Shown here: positions 52,091 through 59,780 of the stretch, piece after piece
Numbering within the stretch: the stretch's first letter is position 1
Layout: each line of letters begins with the position of its first letter
Source: CAVSIS01 sp963814875
GTDB lineage: Bacteria > Acidobacteriota > Thermoanaerobaculia > Thermoanaerobaculales > Sulfomarinibacteraceae
Assembly: GCA_963814875.1 (NCBI GenBank)
Contig: CAWFFJ010000027.1
Location: 123,681 to 187,680, forward strand
DNA: 64,000 nt
Direction: 5' to 3'
Notes under the pieces: model-generated
Database searches by the model: none
The model's input: only the letters and a program-made list of their open reading frames with translations
Told to the model about the DNA's origin: nothing
Program-made: the position numbers and the translations under genes

Positions 52091-52238
52091 TCTGGCCCAA
52101 GGATACACGCGAGCGTTCTGGAATCGGCCTCTTGCTCTCTGACGCCGGTGACTCGGTCGCGCTGCCCGATGCACCGACCCCGAGCTCTCGTGCTGTGGCG
52201 CCAAGACGGGCCCTGTTCTCTGCTAGCGTGGAGCGGTG

Positions 52239-53114
52239 ATGCGCTACGAGGAGCCGGTGTTTCGGCCGCCGTCCGAGGCGGGGTCGTTGATCCTGCAGCT
52301 GACCGTGGGCTGCTCCTGGAACCGCTGCACCTTCTGCGCCATGTACCGTTCCAAGAGCTATCGCGTGCGGCCGGTCGAGGACCTCGAGGCGGAGATCCGC
52401 GAGGCGGCGCGGCTGGTCGGTCCGGTCCGACGGGTGTTCCTCGCCGATGGTGATGCGCTGGCGGCGCCGACGGAGGCCCTCGTCGCGGTGCTCGACGCCG
52501 TCCGCCGCGAGCTGCCGAGCGTGCAACGGGTCGGGATCTACGGCGATTCGCGTGCCATCCTCGGCAAGGGCGCAGCCGGCCTCGAGACGCTCCGCGCCCG
52601 CGGTCTCGGGATCGTCTACTTCGGCGCCGAGACCGGCGACCCCGAGACCCTTCGGGCAGTCGCCAAGGGCGCGACCGTCGAACGCCAGCTCGAGGCCTGC
52701 AGGCTGGTGCGCGCAGCCGGCATGAAGCTCTCGGTCATGGTCCTGCTCGGGATCGGGGGCACCGCGGGCTCGGCCCGCCACGCTGAGGCAACGGGCCGGT
52801 TCCTGGTCGCCGGCGCGCCGACCTATGCCTCCGCGCTGACCACGACCGTGGTGCCGGGGACGCCGCTCGCTGCAGCGATCGCCGCCGGACAGCTCGAGCT
52901 GCCCGACCGCTGGGGCATGCTCGCCGAGCTCGAGATGATGCTGTCAGCGATGGCGGGCTACCGCGGTCCGTTCCACGCCAATCACGCCTCGAACCACCTG
53001 CCGTTGGCGTTACGTCTGCCGCGGGACCGCGAGCCGGCCCTCGAGCTGCTCCGCTCGGTGCTCGCGACCCGCGACGAGTCCCGCCTGCGCCCCGAGTGGG
53101 CGCGCGGGCTCTGA
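52239..53114 (+). CDS. Radical SAM protein with CX4CX2C cluster motif
   Basis: 291 residues from ATG 52239 (GTG 52236 adjacent). TVGCSWNRCTFCAMYRSKSY carries Cys25, Cys30 and Cys33, spaced CX4CX2C instead of the usual CX3CX2C. YFGAETGDPETLRAVAKGAT and MKLSVMVLLGIGGT match later strands of the radical SAM barrel of Elp3/HemN-like proteins. No B12, TRAM or extra Cys cluster is seen. The reaction is unknown. It is divergent from the FIST operon with a 148-base spacer. Confidence 0.83.
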   Translation: MRYEEPVFRPPSEAGSLILQLTVGCSWNRCTFCAMYRSKSYRVRPVEDLEAEIREAARLVGPVRRVFLADGDALAAPTEALVAVLDAVRRELPSVQRVGIYGDSRAILGKGAAGLETLRARGLGIVYFGAETGDPETLRAVAKGATVERQLEACRLVRAAGMKLSVMVLLGIGGTAGSARHAEATGRFLVAGAPTYASALTTTVVPGTPLAAAIAAGQLELPDRWGMLAELEMMLSAMAGYRGPFHANHASNHLPLALRLPRDREPALELLRSVLATRDESRLRPEWARGL

Positions 53115-53290
53115 TCAGTCTGTATTTTTCACCGGGGCCCTCTCGCAACTTGCCACCTGCGGCGGGTCTCCGGACACGCCTCGGTGGCTCGTCACTCGAT
53201 GGCTCCACGCAGGCGGGCATCTCGGCACCTTGACGGAGGTCAATGTCGGGACGGCCGAGAAGGGGCATCTTCGTGAGGGGAGGTGCAACG

Positions 53291-53989
53291 ATGACAGCAA
53301 CAACAGCGCTGCGTCTCGAGCATGAGAGGATTCTGGCGGTCATCGCCTGCCTGCGGGCCGCCTGCCGCTCGGCTCAGGCTTCGGGTCGGATTGACGCCGA
53401 GACGTTTCGACAGGCGATCGACTTCATTCGCGGCTACGCCGACGCTTGGCACCACGCCAAGGAGGAGGAGCACCTGTTCCCGGCCCTCGTGGCGATGGGA
53501 CTACCGAGGGAGGGAGGACCCGTCGGGGTCATGCTCCACGAGCACGAGCTGGGGCGCGCCCACGCTCGCGCCATGGCCGACAACTTGGACGCGGCGGCGG
53601 ACGGTCATGCCGCGGCTGTCGACGCCGTGATCCGGCACGGGGTCGGGTACGCCGAGCTGCTCGAGGGCCACATTCGGAAGGAGAATGGGATCCTGTTCGA
53701 AATGGCCGACCGGATCCTGTCCGAGGAGGAGCACGCCCGGCTCGAGCAGGCCTATCGCACCTCGTTTCCTGTTTGGGATGTTCCGATGTGCCAATTCGAG
53801 GAGGCCGCGTGCCCTGGCAATGCGCGACAACGACGCCGAGGGGGTCGTGCGGTCGCAGGAGGGCGGCTGCGGCGGCTGCAGCGCTTGATCTGGGGTGCTT
53901 CCGATGCCTCCACCGAGGCGGCCTGTAGGCTGAACCGAACGCTCGATCACGGTGCCCCACGTGAGAAGACCCACCCGCGCTCCCGGTGA
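53291..53989 (+). CDS. Hemerythrin-domain protein, C-terminus doubtful
   Basis: 232 residues as read. ATG 53291 has GGGGAGG upstream. A four-helix hemerythrin-like fold spans about 5-165 with candidate iron ligands in LEHERI, WHHAKEEEHLFP, LHEHELGRAH and EGHIRKENGILF. It may bind O2, NO or peroxide through a di-iron site. From about residue 178 the sequence becomes Arg-rich and unlike protein. In another frame the DNA reads RDNDAEGVVRSQEGG then CGGCSA and stops at 53888. One indel near 53810 would give that shorter end. Confidence 0.78.
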   Translation: MTATTALRLEHERILAVIACLRAACRSAQASGRIDAETFRQAIDFIRGYADAWHHAKEEEHLFPALVAMGLPREGGPVGVMLHEHELGRAHARAMADNLDAAADGHAAAVDAVIRHGVGYAELLEGHIRKENGILFEMADRILSEEEHARLEQAYRTSFPVWDVPMCQFEEAACPGNARQRRRGGRAVAGGRLRRLQRLIWGASDASTEAACRLNRTLDHGAPREKTHPRSR

Positions 53990-54013
53990 CACCGGGTCCC
54001 ATTGCGAGGGTAG

Positions 54014-54283
54014 TCAGTCCTCTTCGGCGAACCAGAACGTCGACTGACCTTTCACGCCTCCTGCGGACATGACCTCGCGCACTCGCGGTGAGGAGACGAA
54101 CGCCTTCGCCTCTGCGAGAGTTCCGAAGTCGTGCGTGACGGTGATGTCGCTGTCGCGCTCGACCGACCGAAAGACCGCGTGGCTCGTCGCGCCCAGCGAC
54201 CGGCGCTCGGAGTTGAACGCGTCGTAGCGCTTCCGCCAGGTGGCGTAGTCGGTCACTTCGTGACGCACAAACAACCTCACCAT
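54014..54283 (-). CDS. Small ABM-like dimeric alpha/beta-barrel protein
   Basis: 89 residues from ATG 54283, with an excellent GGAGGTGA site; an upstream in-frame ATG lies before that site and is rejected. MVRLFVRHEVTDYATWRKRY, then SHAVFRSVERDSDITVTHDF and LAEAKAFVSSPRVREVM, match the ferredoxin-like fold of antibiotic-biosynthesis-monooxygenase/cyclase-type small proteins. Such proteins usually dimerise. Function is unknown. Confidence 0.78.
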   Translation of the reverse strand: MVRLFVRHEVTDYATWRKRYDAFNSERRSLGATSHAVFRSVERDSDITVTHDFGTLAEAKAFVSSPRVREVMSAGGVKGQSTFWFAEED

Positions 54284-54340
54284 GTGTATCACCTCCGATG
54301 ACGTCAACCGGCGAATCTGACAGCTATTCCTTGAGGCCCG

Positions 54341-54595
54341 TCATGCCTCCCGTTGCGCGAGCAGCCGCCAGGGACCGTCCGGCAGTCTCCTTCGGAGGTC
54401 GAGCTGGGCCCCGTCCTCAAGCTCGACCAGCAGCCGGCGATGGGTCGGTGCGCCGGCGACAGCGGAGCCCTCGACAGCGTCGTGGATCACGCGTCGGACC
54501 TCCAGCCTCTCACCGCCGATGCGCACGCCGACAGGGCGCTGCTCGCCGCTTCCCTCGCTGCGGCTCTCGACCCGAACTAGCGGCTCGACACTCAT
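54341..54595 (-). CDS. Small hypothetical protein, possibly DUF6504-like
   Basis: 84 residues. ATG 54595 has no clear ribosome-binding site. RPVGVRIGGERLEVRRVIHD and HRRLLVELEDGAQLDLRRRL read as a small beta-rich domain like those of short DUF6504-type proteins. The codon pattern fits a real gene, but nothing else supports it. Function is unknown. Confidence 0.5.
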   Translation of the reverse strand: MSVEPLVRVESRSEGSGEQRPVGVRIGGERLEVRRVIHDAVEGSAVAGAPTHRRLLVELEDGAQLDLRRRLPDGPWRLLAQREA

Positions 54596-54689
54596 GTGGG
54601 CATTCTCGCATCCGCTCCGGGTTCGTCAGCCGGATGCGGTCCTCCGGCGTGTGACGGTCCCTTGGGGAGTGAGCAGCTCATTGAGCAGC

Positions 54690-55199
54690 TCAGCCCTGTG
54701 AGCGGCAGGTGACGGCAACCTCTGGCGCATCACGGATCGTCCGCAAGACGACGCAGTACCTCTCGGTGAGCCGCTGCAACGTCGCGAGCTCGTCGGGCGT
54801 CGCGTCCGTGTCGAGTTCGAAGCGGAGGCGGATCGGCGACAGGCCGACGGCTGCCTCCTTCGCGACCCCCAGGGTTCCGCGGAAGTCGAGGTCGCCCTCC
54901 GCGGTCACCGTTCCTCCGCGCAGCGGGACCCCGATGGCGGTTGCCACGGCGCTCAGCGTGACGCCGGCGCATGCGGCGAGCGCCTGGAGGAGCATGTCGC
55001 CCGAGCACGCGAGTGAGCCGTCGCCTCCGGTGGCGGGATGGAGGCCCGCCTCCACCAGAGCCTGGCCGGTTTCGACCCGGCACGAGACACCCTCGCCGAG
55101 ACGGGCGTGGGCGGTCAGCGTCACCGCGGCTGTCGCCGGCAGATCGCGATACTTTTGCTTCAGCGGCGCCTGGAGCGCTCTCAGAGACTCGGCATCCAT
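54690..55199 (-). CDS. OsmC/Ohr-family protein
   Basis: 169 residues. ATG 55199 has GGGAGGGCGG upstream, better than an earlier in-frame start. LACSGDMLLQALAACAGVTL holds the two conserved Cys regions of the OsmC fold, and RGGTVTAEGDLDFRGTLGVA and IRLRFELDTDATPDEL match later strands. Family members reduce organic hydroperoxides or act on related electrophiles. Which subgroup this is cannot be decided. The preceding spacer toward 55677 contains only gene remnants. Confidence 0.85.
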   Translation of the reverse strand: MDAESLRALQAPLKQKYRDLPATAAVTLTAHARLGEGVSCRVETGQALVEAGLHPATGGDGSLACSGDMLLQALAACAGVTLSAVATAIGVPLRGGTVTAEGDLDFRGTLGVAKEAAVGLSPIRLRFELDTDATPDELATLQRLTERYCVVLRTIRDAPEVAVTCRSQG

Positions 55200-55309
55200 G
55201 ACCGCCCTCCCTCTCTCTCGGTTTCTGGAGCGTGCTAACAGAGGGTGTTTGACGTCGAATTCCGGGCGTATGCTGGTGGCAAAACAAGATACAGGGGGGG
55301 TTGCGGCGA

Positions 55310-55534
55310 TGCGTGACGTCTCCAGCTGCGGCGGTCTGGTATCGAGGCAGGTCGGGACGCTGTCCATCCTGCTGGCGGCGGTCCTTGCGGCAGCGGCGCC
55401 GGGCTCGGCCAGGTCGCTGCGCCGAGGCTCGAATTCACGGTCCCGCGTGCGGATGGCTCGAGGTCTCGGAGAGCTCGGCCCTTAACCCCACGTCGGTGAT
55501 AACCGGTGACCCGACCTACATGCTGGCGCGCTGA
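55310..55534 (+). pseudogene. Possible remnant of a secreted-protein gene
   Basis: From ATG 55310 the frame reads a signal-peptide-like start (RQVGTLSILLAAVLAAAAPG). The protein-like text then moves to another frame (GWLEVSESSALNPTSVITGD) and stops at 55534. No complete gene fits. It may be a decayed paralogue of the locus just downstream. The remaining bases from 55535 to 55676 hold a good AAGGAGGT site for the next start. Confidence 0.3.
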
Positions 55535-55676
55535 CGCGGGAAGCTCGACAGGGCCGCGGTTGCGACGAAGGGCCAGGCCGCTCCTCTGGCGAGGTCGTCG
55601 TTGAGGCACTAACTTGAGAGCAGACAGCTCTACACGATAAAGGAGTCGAGTGGAGGGCGCGACGAAGGAGGTCCTC

Positions 55677-56478
55677 ATGAGCGCTTCGCGTCGGTTCGCC
55701 ATGTTGGTCGCTGCTGCAGTCTGCCTTGCCGACCCATCTATGGTCTCTGCCGCGTTCCCTTCCACCGACTGCTTCCTGCCCTCGGTCGGGCGCGGCGCGG
55801 GGAAGGGGGACTCCGAGTGGTACACCCGGGTCATGGTCCACAACCCGGGCTCAACGGACGCTACGGTCCGCATCTCCTTCCTACGGCGGGATCAGTCCAA
55901 CCCGACCCCGGTGGAGGTTCAGGACATCGTCCACGCGAAGTCGGTGAACATCTACAACGACCCGATCACCGAGCTGTTCGCGACCACGGGCTTCGGGGCA
56001 CTCCGGTTCCAGTCCGACTATCCCTCGTTATGCACGAGCGGATCTACCCGCGCCTCCGGAAGGCCGCGCTGACTCCGTCGGCCAGCTCTTTGCGGCGGTG
56101 CCGACGGCCTTCGCGGTGGGTCCTGGAGAGGTGACCACGATCATCAAGGAGTGCAGACCATCACGATCGAAGACGGACGACCGGTTCAACTTCGGTCTCG
56201 ATCGAGACCTCCGGGGCCGCCGCCACGGTCGAGATCCGACTGTACAGCTACACCGGGAACCTGAGGACCAGCAAGACCGTCACCGTCCAGCCGTACGAAG
56301 TGCGGCAGTGGGACATGTCGTTCATGCTGCCGGACGAGAACGCGTGGGCGGTCAGCCTCGAGTTCGAGGTCGTCGAAGGCACTGGCGTTTGATCACGTTC
56401 GGCTCGCTGATCGCGAACAAGTCGAACGCCCCGTCGACGATCGAGATGGAGTTCGGCGATCACCTGCTGGCGCACTGA
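55677..56478 (+). pseudogene. Decayed secreted protein of the SSRTYN/GQYI module family
   Basis: ATG 55677 has a strong AAGGAGGT site and a signal peptide (FAMLVAAAVCLADPSMVSAA). The first frame holds FLPSVGRGAGKGDSEWYTRV and MVHNPGSTDATVRISFLRRD, matching the start of the module seen at 24564-28052. After about 56025 the protein text jumps between frames several times: VGQLFAAVPTAFAVGPGEVT, then ATVEIRLYSYTGNLRTSKTV and MSFMLPDENAWAVSLEFEVV, then FGSLIANKSNAPSTIEMEFG, ending at TGA 56478. At least four indels are needed. This is most simply a pseudogene, although a poor-quality consensus could add to it. Confidence 0.7.
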
Positions 56479-56844
56479 GCAAGAACGAACGGCGACGGCT
56501 GGGATGGCCAGCGTATGCCGCAGAGCACCTGAAGAAGCTGTGCGGCATCGTGTGGTGCTGCGCCGGACCGGTCGAGAAGGCCGAGGATACGTTTGCGGAG
56601 GTCCGCAACATGATGTCGGTAGCTGTGCGCTGACGCGGCGGCAGCGGGGTTGATACGCGGTATCATTGCGGTACCATGACTGAGGCTTCGTCAACGTCGG
56701 CCCCCGCACGACGACGGGGTGCTACGATCGCCGAATGTCGGCGAAAGACGGAGCGCAGGCGGGTATCCACCGGAGAGAGCCCGCACCCCGGCACCGAGGT
56801 GGGTTGGTTTCTGCGGTAGGTCAGCCCACCGGCGGGAGGTAGAG
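56479..56844. other. Spacer without a supported gene
   Basis: An open stretch at 56479-56632 reads protein-like (RRRLGWPAYAAEHLKKLCGI) but has no start and directly follows the decayed gene. Near 56651-56676 lies TTGATACGCGGTATCATTGC then GGTACC, a near-palindrome. No promoter or complete gene could be supported. Confidence 0.4.
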
Positions 56845-58275
56845 ATGGGTCTGGCGCGAATCATCCAGGGCGGGATGGGCGCTGGAGTCTCCAACTGGCG
56901 CCTGGCCAGGGCGGTCTCGATCGAAGGCCAGCTCGGCGTCGTTTCGGGGATCGCCTCCGAGGTCATCATGGCCCGCCGCCTGCGCGAGGGCGACCAGGGC
57001 GGCCACGTCCGGCGCGCGCTGGCCGCCTTTCCGGACCAGGAAGTCGTCGACAGAATCCTGAGGGACTACTTCGCCGAGACGTCGTTCGAACGCGCGGCCG
57101 TTCGGGTGCCCCGGATTCACAGGGTGGCGGAGCCGGCCCAGCTCGCTCAGGACACCATTGTCGGGAGCTTCGTCGAGATCTTCCTCGCCAAGGAGGGCCA
57201 CGACAACCCGGTCGGGGTGAACCTGCTCACCAAGATCCAACTGCCTGTTCTGGCGAGCCTCTACGGCACGATGCTCGCGGGCGTCGACTACGTGGTCATG
57301 GGTGCCGGCGTGCCCCGCGAGGTGCCGGCGATCCTCGACCGGCTGGCCCGGCACGAGGACGTGTCGATGGCGCTCCAGGTCGAAGGGGCACGCTCAGAGG
57401 ACGCCTTCCGGGCCCATCTCAGTCCGCGGGCTCTGATCCGCAATCTCCCCCGCGAGCTGGTCCGCCCGGCATTCTTCCCGATCGTCGCGTCCAACGTCCT
57501 CGCCACGACCATGGTCACGAAGTCCTCCGGCCGAGTCGACGGTCTCGTGATCGAGGGCCCCACCGCGGGAGGGCACAACGCCCCTCCCCGCGGCGCTCTC
57601 CGTCTCGACGACAACCTCGAGCCGATCTACGGTCCGAGAGACGAGGTCGATCTCGAGAAGATCTCGGACCTCGGTCTTCCCTTCTACCTCGCGGGTGGAT
57701 GGGGGCGACCGAGCAAGCTGCAGGAGGCGCTGGAGCTCAAGGCCACCGGCATCCAGGTTGGCACCCTGTTCGCGTTCTGCCAGGAGTCCGGTCTCGTGAG
57801 CTCGGTCAAACAGGCGGCCCTGCGTCTCGCGTCGGAGGGCATCGGCAAGGTGGTGACCGACGCTCTGGCCTCTCCGACCGGCTTTCCGTTCAAGGTTCTC
57901 GACCTCGAGGGGACGATGTCCGACATTGCGGAGTACCTGCGGCGGCCCCGGGTCTGCAACCTGGGCTTTCTGAGCCACCTGTACAAGAAGGACGACGGCG
58001 AGGTCGGATACCGCTGTCCGGCGGAGCCGGAGTCGAGCTGGCTCGCCAAGGGCGGAGAGCCCAAGGAGCTCGAAGGACGCAAGTGCCTGTGCAACAGCTT
58101 GCTGGCCAACATCGGCCTCGGGACGGAGTACCGCAACGGCTACCGGGAACGGCCGCTGATCACTGTAGGCGACTGCTTCAACCAGCTCTGCGAGCTGGTC
58201 AGCCGCTGGGGCGAGAGCTACTCGGCACGTGACGTCATCACGTACCTGACGGGTGAGCTGGTGCCGCAGAGTTAG
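56845..58275 (+). CDS. Nitronate monooxygenase/PfaD-like FMN enzyme
   Basis: 476 residues from ATG 56845 with GGGAGG upstream. It is a TIM-barrel FMN protein of the 2-nitropropane-dioxygenase group: IIQGGMGAGVSNWRLARAVS at the N-terminus, DYVVMGAGVPREVP, VIEGPTAGGHNAPPRG (the G..GGH flavin/substrate loop) and FYLAGGWGRPSKLQEAL, then ATGIQVGTLFAF. The C-terminal 110 residues carry several Cys (VCNLGF, YRCPAEPE, GRKCLCNSLL), unlike classic nitronate monooxygenase. Length and C-terminus recall PfaD-type enoyl reductases of lipid synthesis. An acyltransferase gene follows 15 bases later, which fits a lipid role. Confidence 0.8.
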   Translation: MGLARIIQGGMGAGVSNWRLARAVSIEGQLGVVSGIASEVIMARRLREGDQGGHVRRALAAFPDQEVVDRILRDYFAETSFERAAVRVPRIHRVAEPAQLAQDTIVGSFVEIFLAKEGHDNPVGVNLLTKIQLPVLASLYGTMLAGVDYVVMGAGVPREVPAILDRLARHEDVSMALQVEGARSEDAFRAHLSPRALIRNLPRELVRPAFFPIVASNVLATTMVTKSSGRVDGLVIEGPTAGGHNAPPRGALRLDDNLEPIYGPRDEVDLEKISDLGLPFYLAGGWGRPSKLQEALELKATGIQVGTLFAFCQESGLVSSVKQAALRLASEGIGKVVTDALASPTGFPFKVLDLEGTMSDIAEYLRRPRVCNLGFLSHLYKKDDGEVGYRCPAEPESSWLAKGGEPKELEGRKCLCNSLLANIGLGTEYRNGYRERPLITVGDCFNQLCELVSRWGESYSARDVITYLTGELVPQS

Positions 58276-58290
58276 CCTGACGGAGCGGCC

Positions 58291-58860
58291 GTGAAGCACC
58301 TGATGAGCCTGGTGGGGAGACTGCTGTACCAGCTGATGGGTTGGCGTTTCGAACCCCTGCCGCCGTACTTCGCGACCAAGCACGTGATCATCGGGTTTCC
58401 GCACACCACCAACATGGACACGGTGCGGGCCTTCGTCGGCTTCCGAATCGCCAAGAAGACGGGTCACATCATGATCAAAAAGGAGTGGTTCGTCTGGCCC
58501 GTGTCCGTGTTTCTGAGATCCATCGGTGGAATACCGGTGAGTCGCGGGTCCGCACAGGGTGTGGTCCGGCAGATGGTGCGGGAGTTTCGCGATCGGCCGG
58601 AGTTTCTGCTCGCCATTGTTCCCGAGGGAACCCGAAAGGGAGTCCGGACGATCAAGACCGGCTTCTGGCACATCGCCAAGGCCGCGGGTGTCTCCATCAT
58701 CTGCTGGTACCTGGACAACGAGAATCGGACCACGCGGTGGCTGGGTGAGGTCATTCCCGGCGACAGCAAAGACGACGACCTGCTGCGTATCCAGCGGCTG
58801 TACGCAGATGCCGGATATCTCTTTCCCCTCGAGGTGGGCGCGAACACGGGCGGCGAGTAG
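58291..58860 (+). CDS. PlsC-like lysophospholipid acyltransferase
   Basis: 189 residues from GTG 58291, with GGAG upstream, 15 bases after the preceding stop. The acyltransferase box is GFPHTTNMD, with His38 and Asp43 (H-x4-D). The second conserved site VPEGTR lies near residue 110. GHIMIKKEWFVWPVSVFLRS is the amphipathic or membrane-associated stretch. It is shorter than classic PlsC and resembles the small AGPAT-like group. It transfers an acyl group to a glycerolipid or similar acceptor; the acceptor is unknown. The preceding FMN enzyme is its probable operon partner. Confidence 0.85.
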   Translation: MKHLMSLVGRLLYQLMGWRFEPLPPYFATKHVIIGFPHTTNMDTVRAFVGFRIAKKTGHIMIKKEWFVWPVSVFLRSIGGIPVSRGSAQGVVRQMVREFRDRPEFLLAIVPEGTRKGVRTIKTGFWHIAKAAGVSIICWYLDNENRTTRWLGEVIPGDSKDDDLLRIQRLYADAGYLFPLEVGANTGGE

Positions 58861-59303
58861 CGCTCGGGCTCGAGCGCTTCGACCGCCTCGAGCTCGTCCT
58901 CGAGACGCGGGAGACCGACCTTCGGCGGACCATGGCGGGGACCCTCTCTCACGTCACGGTCCGTTCCGGGCCCGCTGCGTCCCGACGCCTGGTCGACCGC
59001 GTGCCCGATTCCGGCAGCCTCGCCCTTCGGGTCCATGATATCCGCCCCCGTTAAACGGTCACAAACGTACGTATTGGCGATTACTGGCGGAATACGGACG
59101 CGCTCCTCCTTGTTTTAATCGTTGAGTCTGAGGAGTGCCAGTGGTGGCACATCGTGACTCGGTGCCACGCGAGCTGTCGTGAGTCACCCAGCAGGCCCGA
59201 CCACCGTGGTCGGCGACCGTCAAGCGGGCGGAACTCCCCGCTTTTCTCCCTTGCAGGAAAACGCCAGACAGCGATGGCGCCTTCCAGAAAAGTGATGAAG
59301 ACA
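58861..59303. other. Long leader region upstream of the RRM gene
   Basis: No gene is supported here. Around 59040-59120 the base composition is unusually AT-rich for this window (AACGTACGTATTGGCGATTA, TTGTTTTAATCG), so the promoter is probably there. At 59222-59246 the sequence AAGCGGG, CGGAACTC, CCCGCTT and then TTCTCCC forms a small terminator-like hairpin 58 bases before the start, which could act as an attenuator. Confidence 0.4.
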
Positions 59304-59582
59304 ATGGCAAAGAGACTCCACATCGGTGGCCTGAATTCGGCTACAAACGAAAACTCCCTGCGCGGAGCCTTCACCGAGTTCGGCGAGATCGTCGAGGCGA
59401 AGGTGATTACTGACCGCGACACGGGTGAGTCGCGGGGCTTCGGTTTCGTGAGCTTCACCGAGGAGTCCTCGGGCACCGCCGCTATCGGTGCACGGAACGA
59501 CTCGCAGCTCGACGGCAGCAAGATCGCGGTCAGCGAGGCCAAGCCGCGCCCGAGCGGCGCCCGCGACCGCATCGGTCAGTAG
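59304..59582 (+). CDS. RRM-domain RNA-binding protein
   Basis: 92 residues from ATG 59304 (in-frame ATGs at 59274 and 59295 are possible). A single RNA-recognition motif fills the protein: RNP2 is LHIGGL (5-10) and RNP1 is RGFGFVSF (44-51), with the aromatic residues in place. The short Ser/Arg tail ends GARDRIGQ. Bacterial RRM proteins of this size are often cold- or stress-induced and bind single-stranded RNA. A long AT-rich leader and a strong terminator point to a separately regulated, well-expressed gene. Confidence 0.9.
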   Translation: MAKRLHIGGLNSATNENSLRGAFTEFGEIVEAKVITDRDTGESRGFGFVSFTEESSGTAAIGARNDSQLDGSKIAVSEAKPRPSGARDRIGQ

Positions 59583-59606
59583 CCTCGAACCGTCCTGAAA
59601 TACCCG

Positions 59607-59643
59607 GAGCCTCGCCCCGCGTTTGCGGGGCGAGGCTCTTTTC
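59607..59643 (+). terminator. Strong rho-independent terminator after the RRM gene
   Basis: GAGCCTCGCCCCGC and GCGGGGCGAGGCTC form a perfect 14-bp stem around GTTT, followed by TTTTC. It starts 24 bases after the stop codon. Confidence 0.88.
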
Positions 59644-59780
59644 GGCTTCACCGGTACCTCGTCCCAGTCGCCGTCAGGGCGACGGATCCGATGCTGCGAT
59701 TGCATTGCGAGGCGTCCGGTCGTGCCTGTCGGATCGGGGGCGTTACGAACATCAATCAAGAACAGAACACAGGAGCCCAT

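Noticed and set aside
56676..56819. A 47-codon ORF starting near the palindrome at 56651
   Set aside because: No ribosome-binding site, no recognisable text and a composition like antisense DNA.
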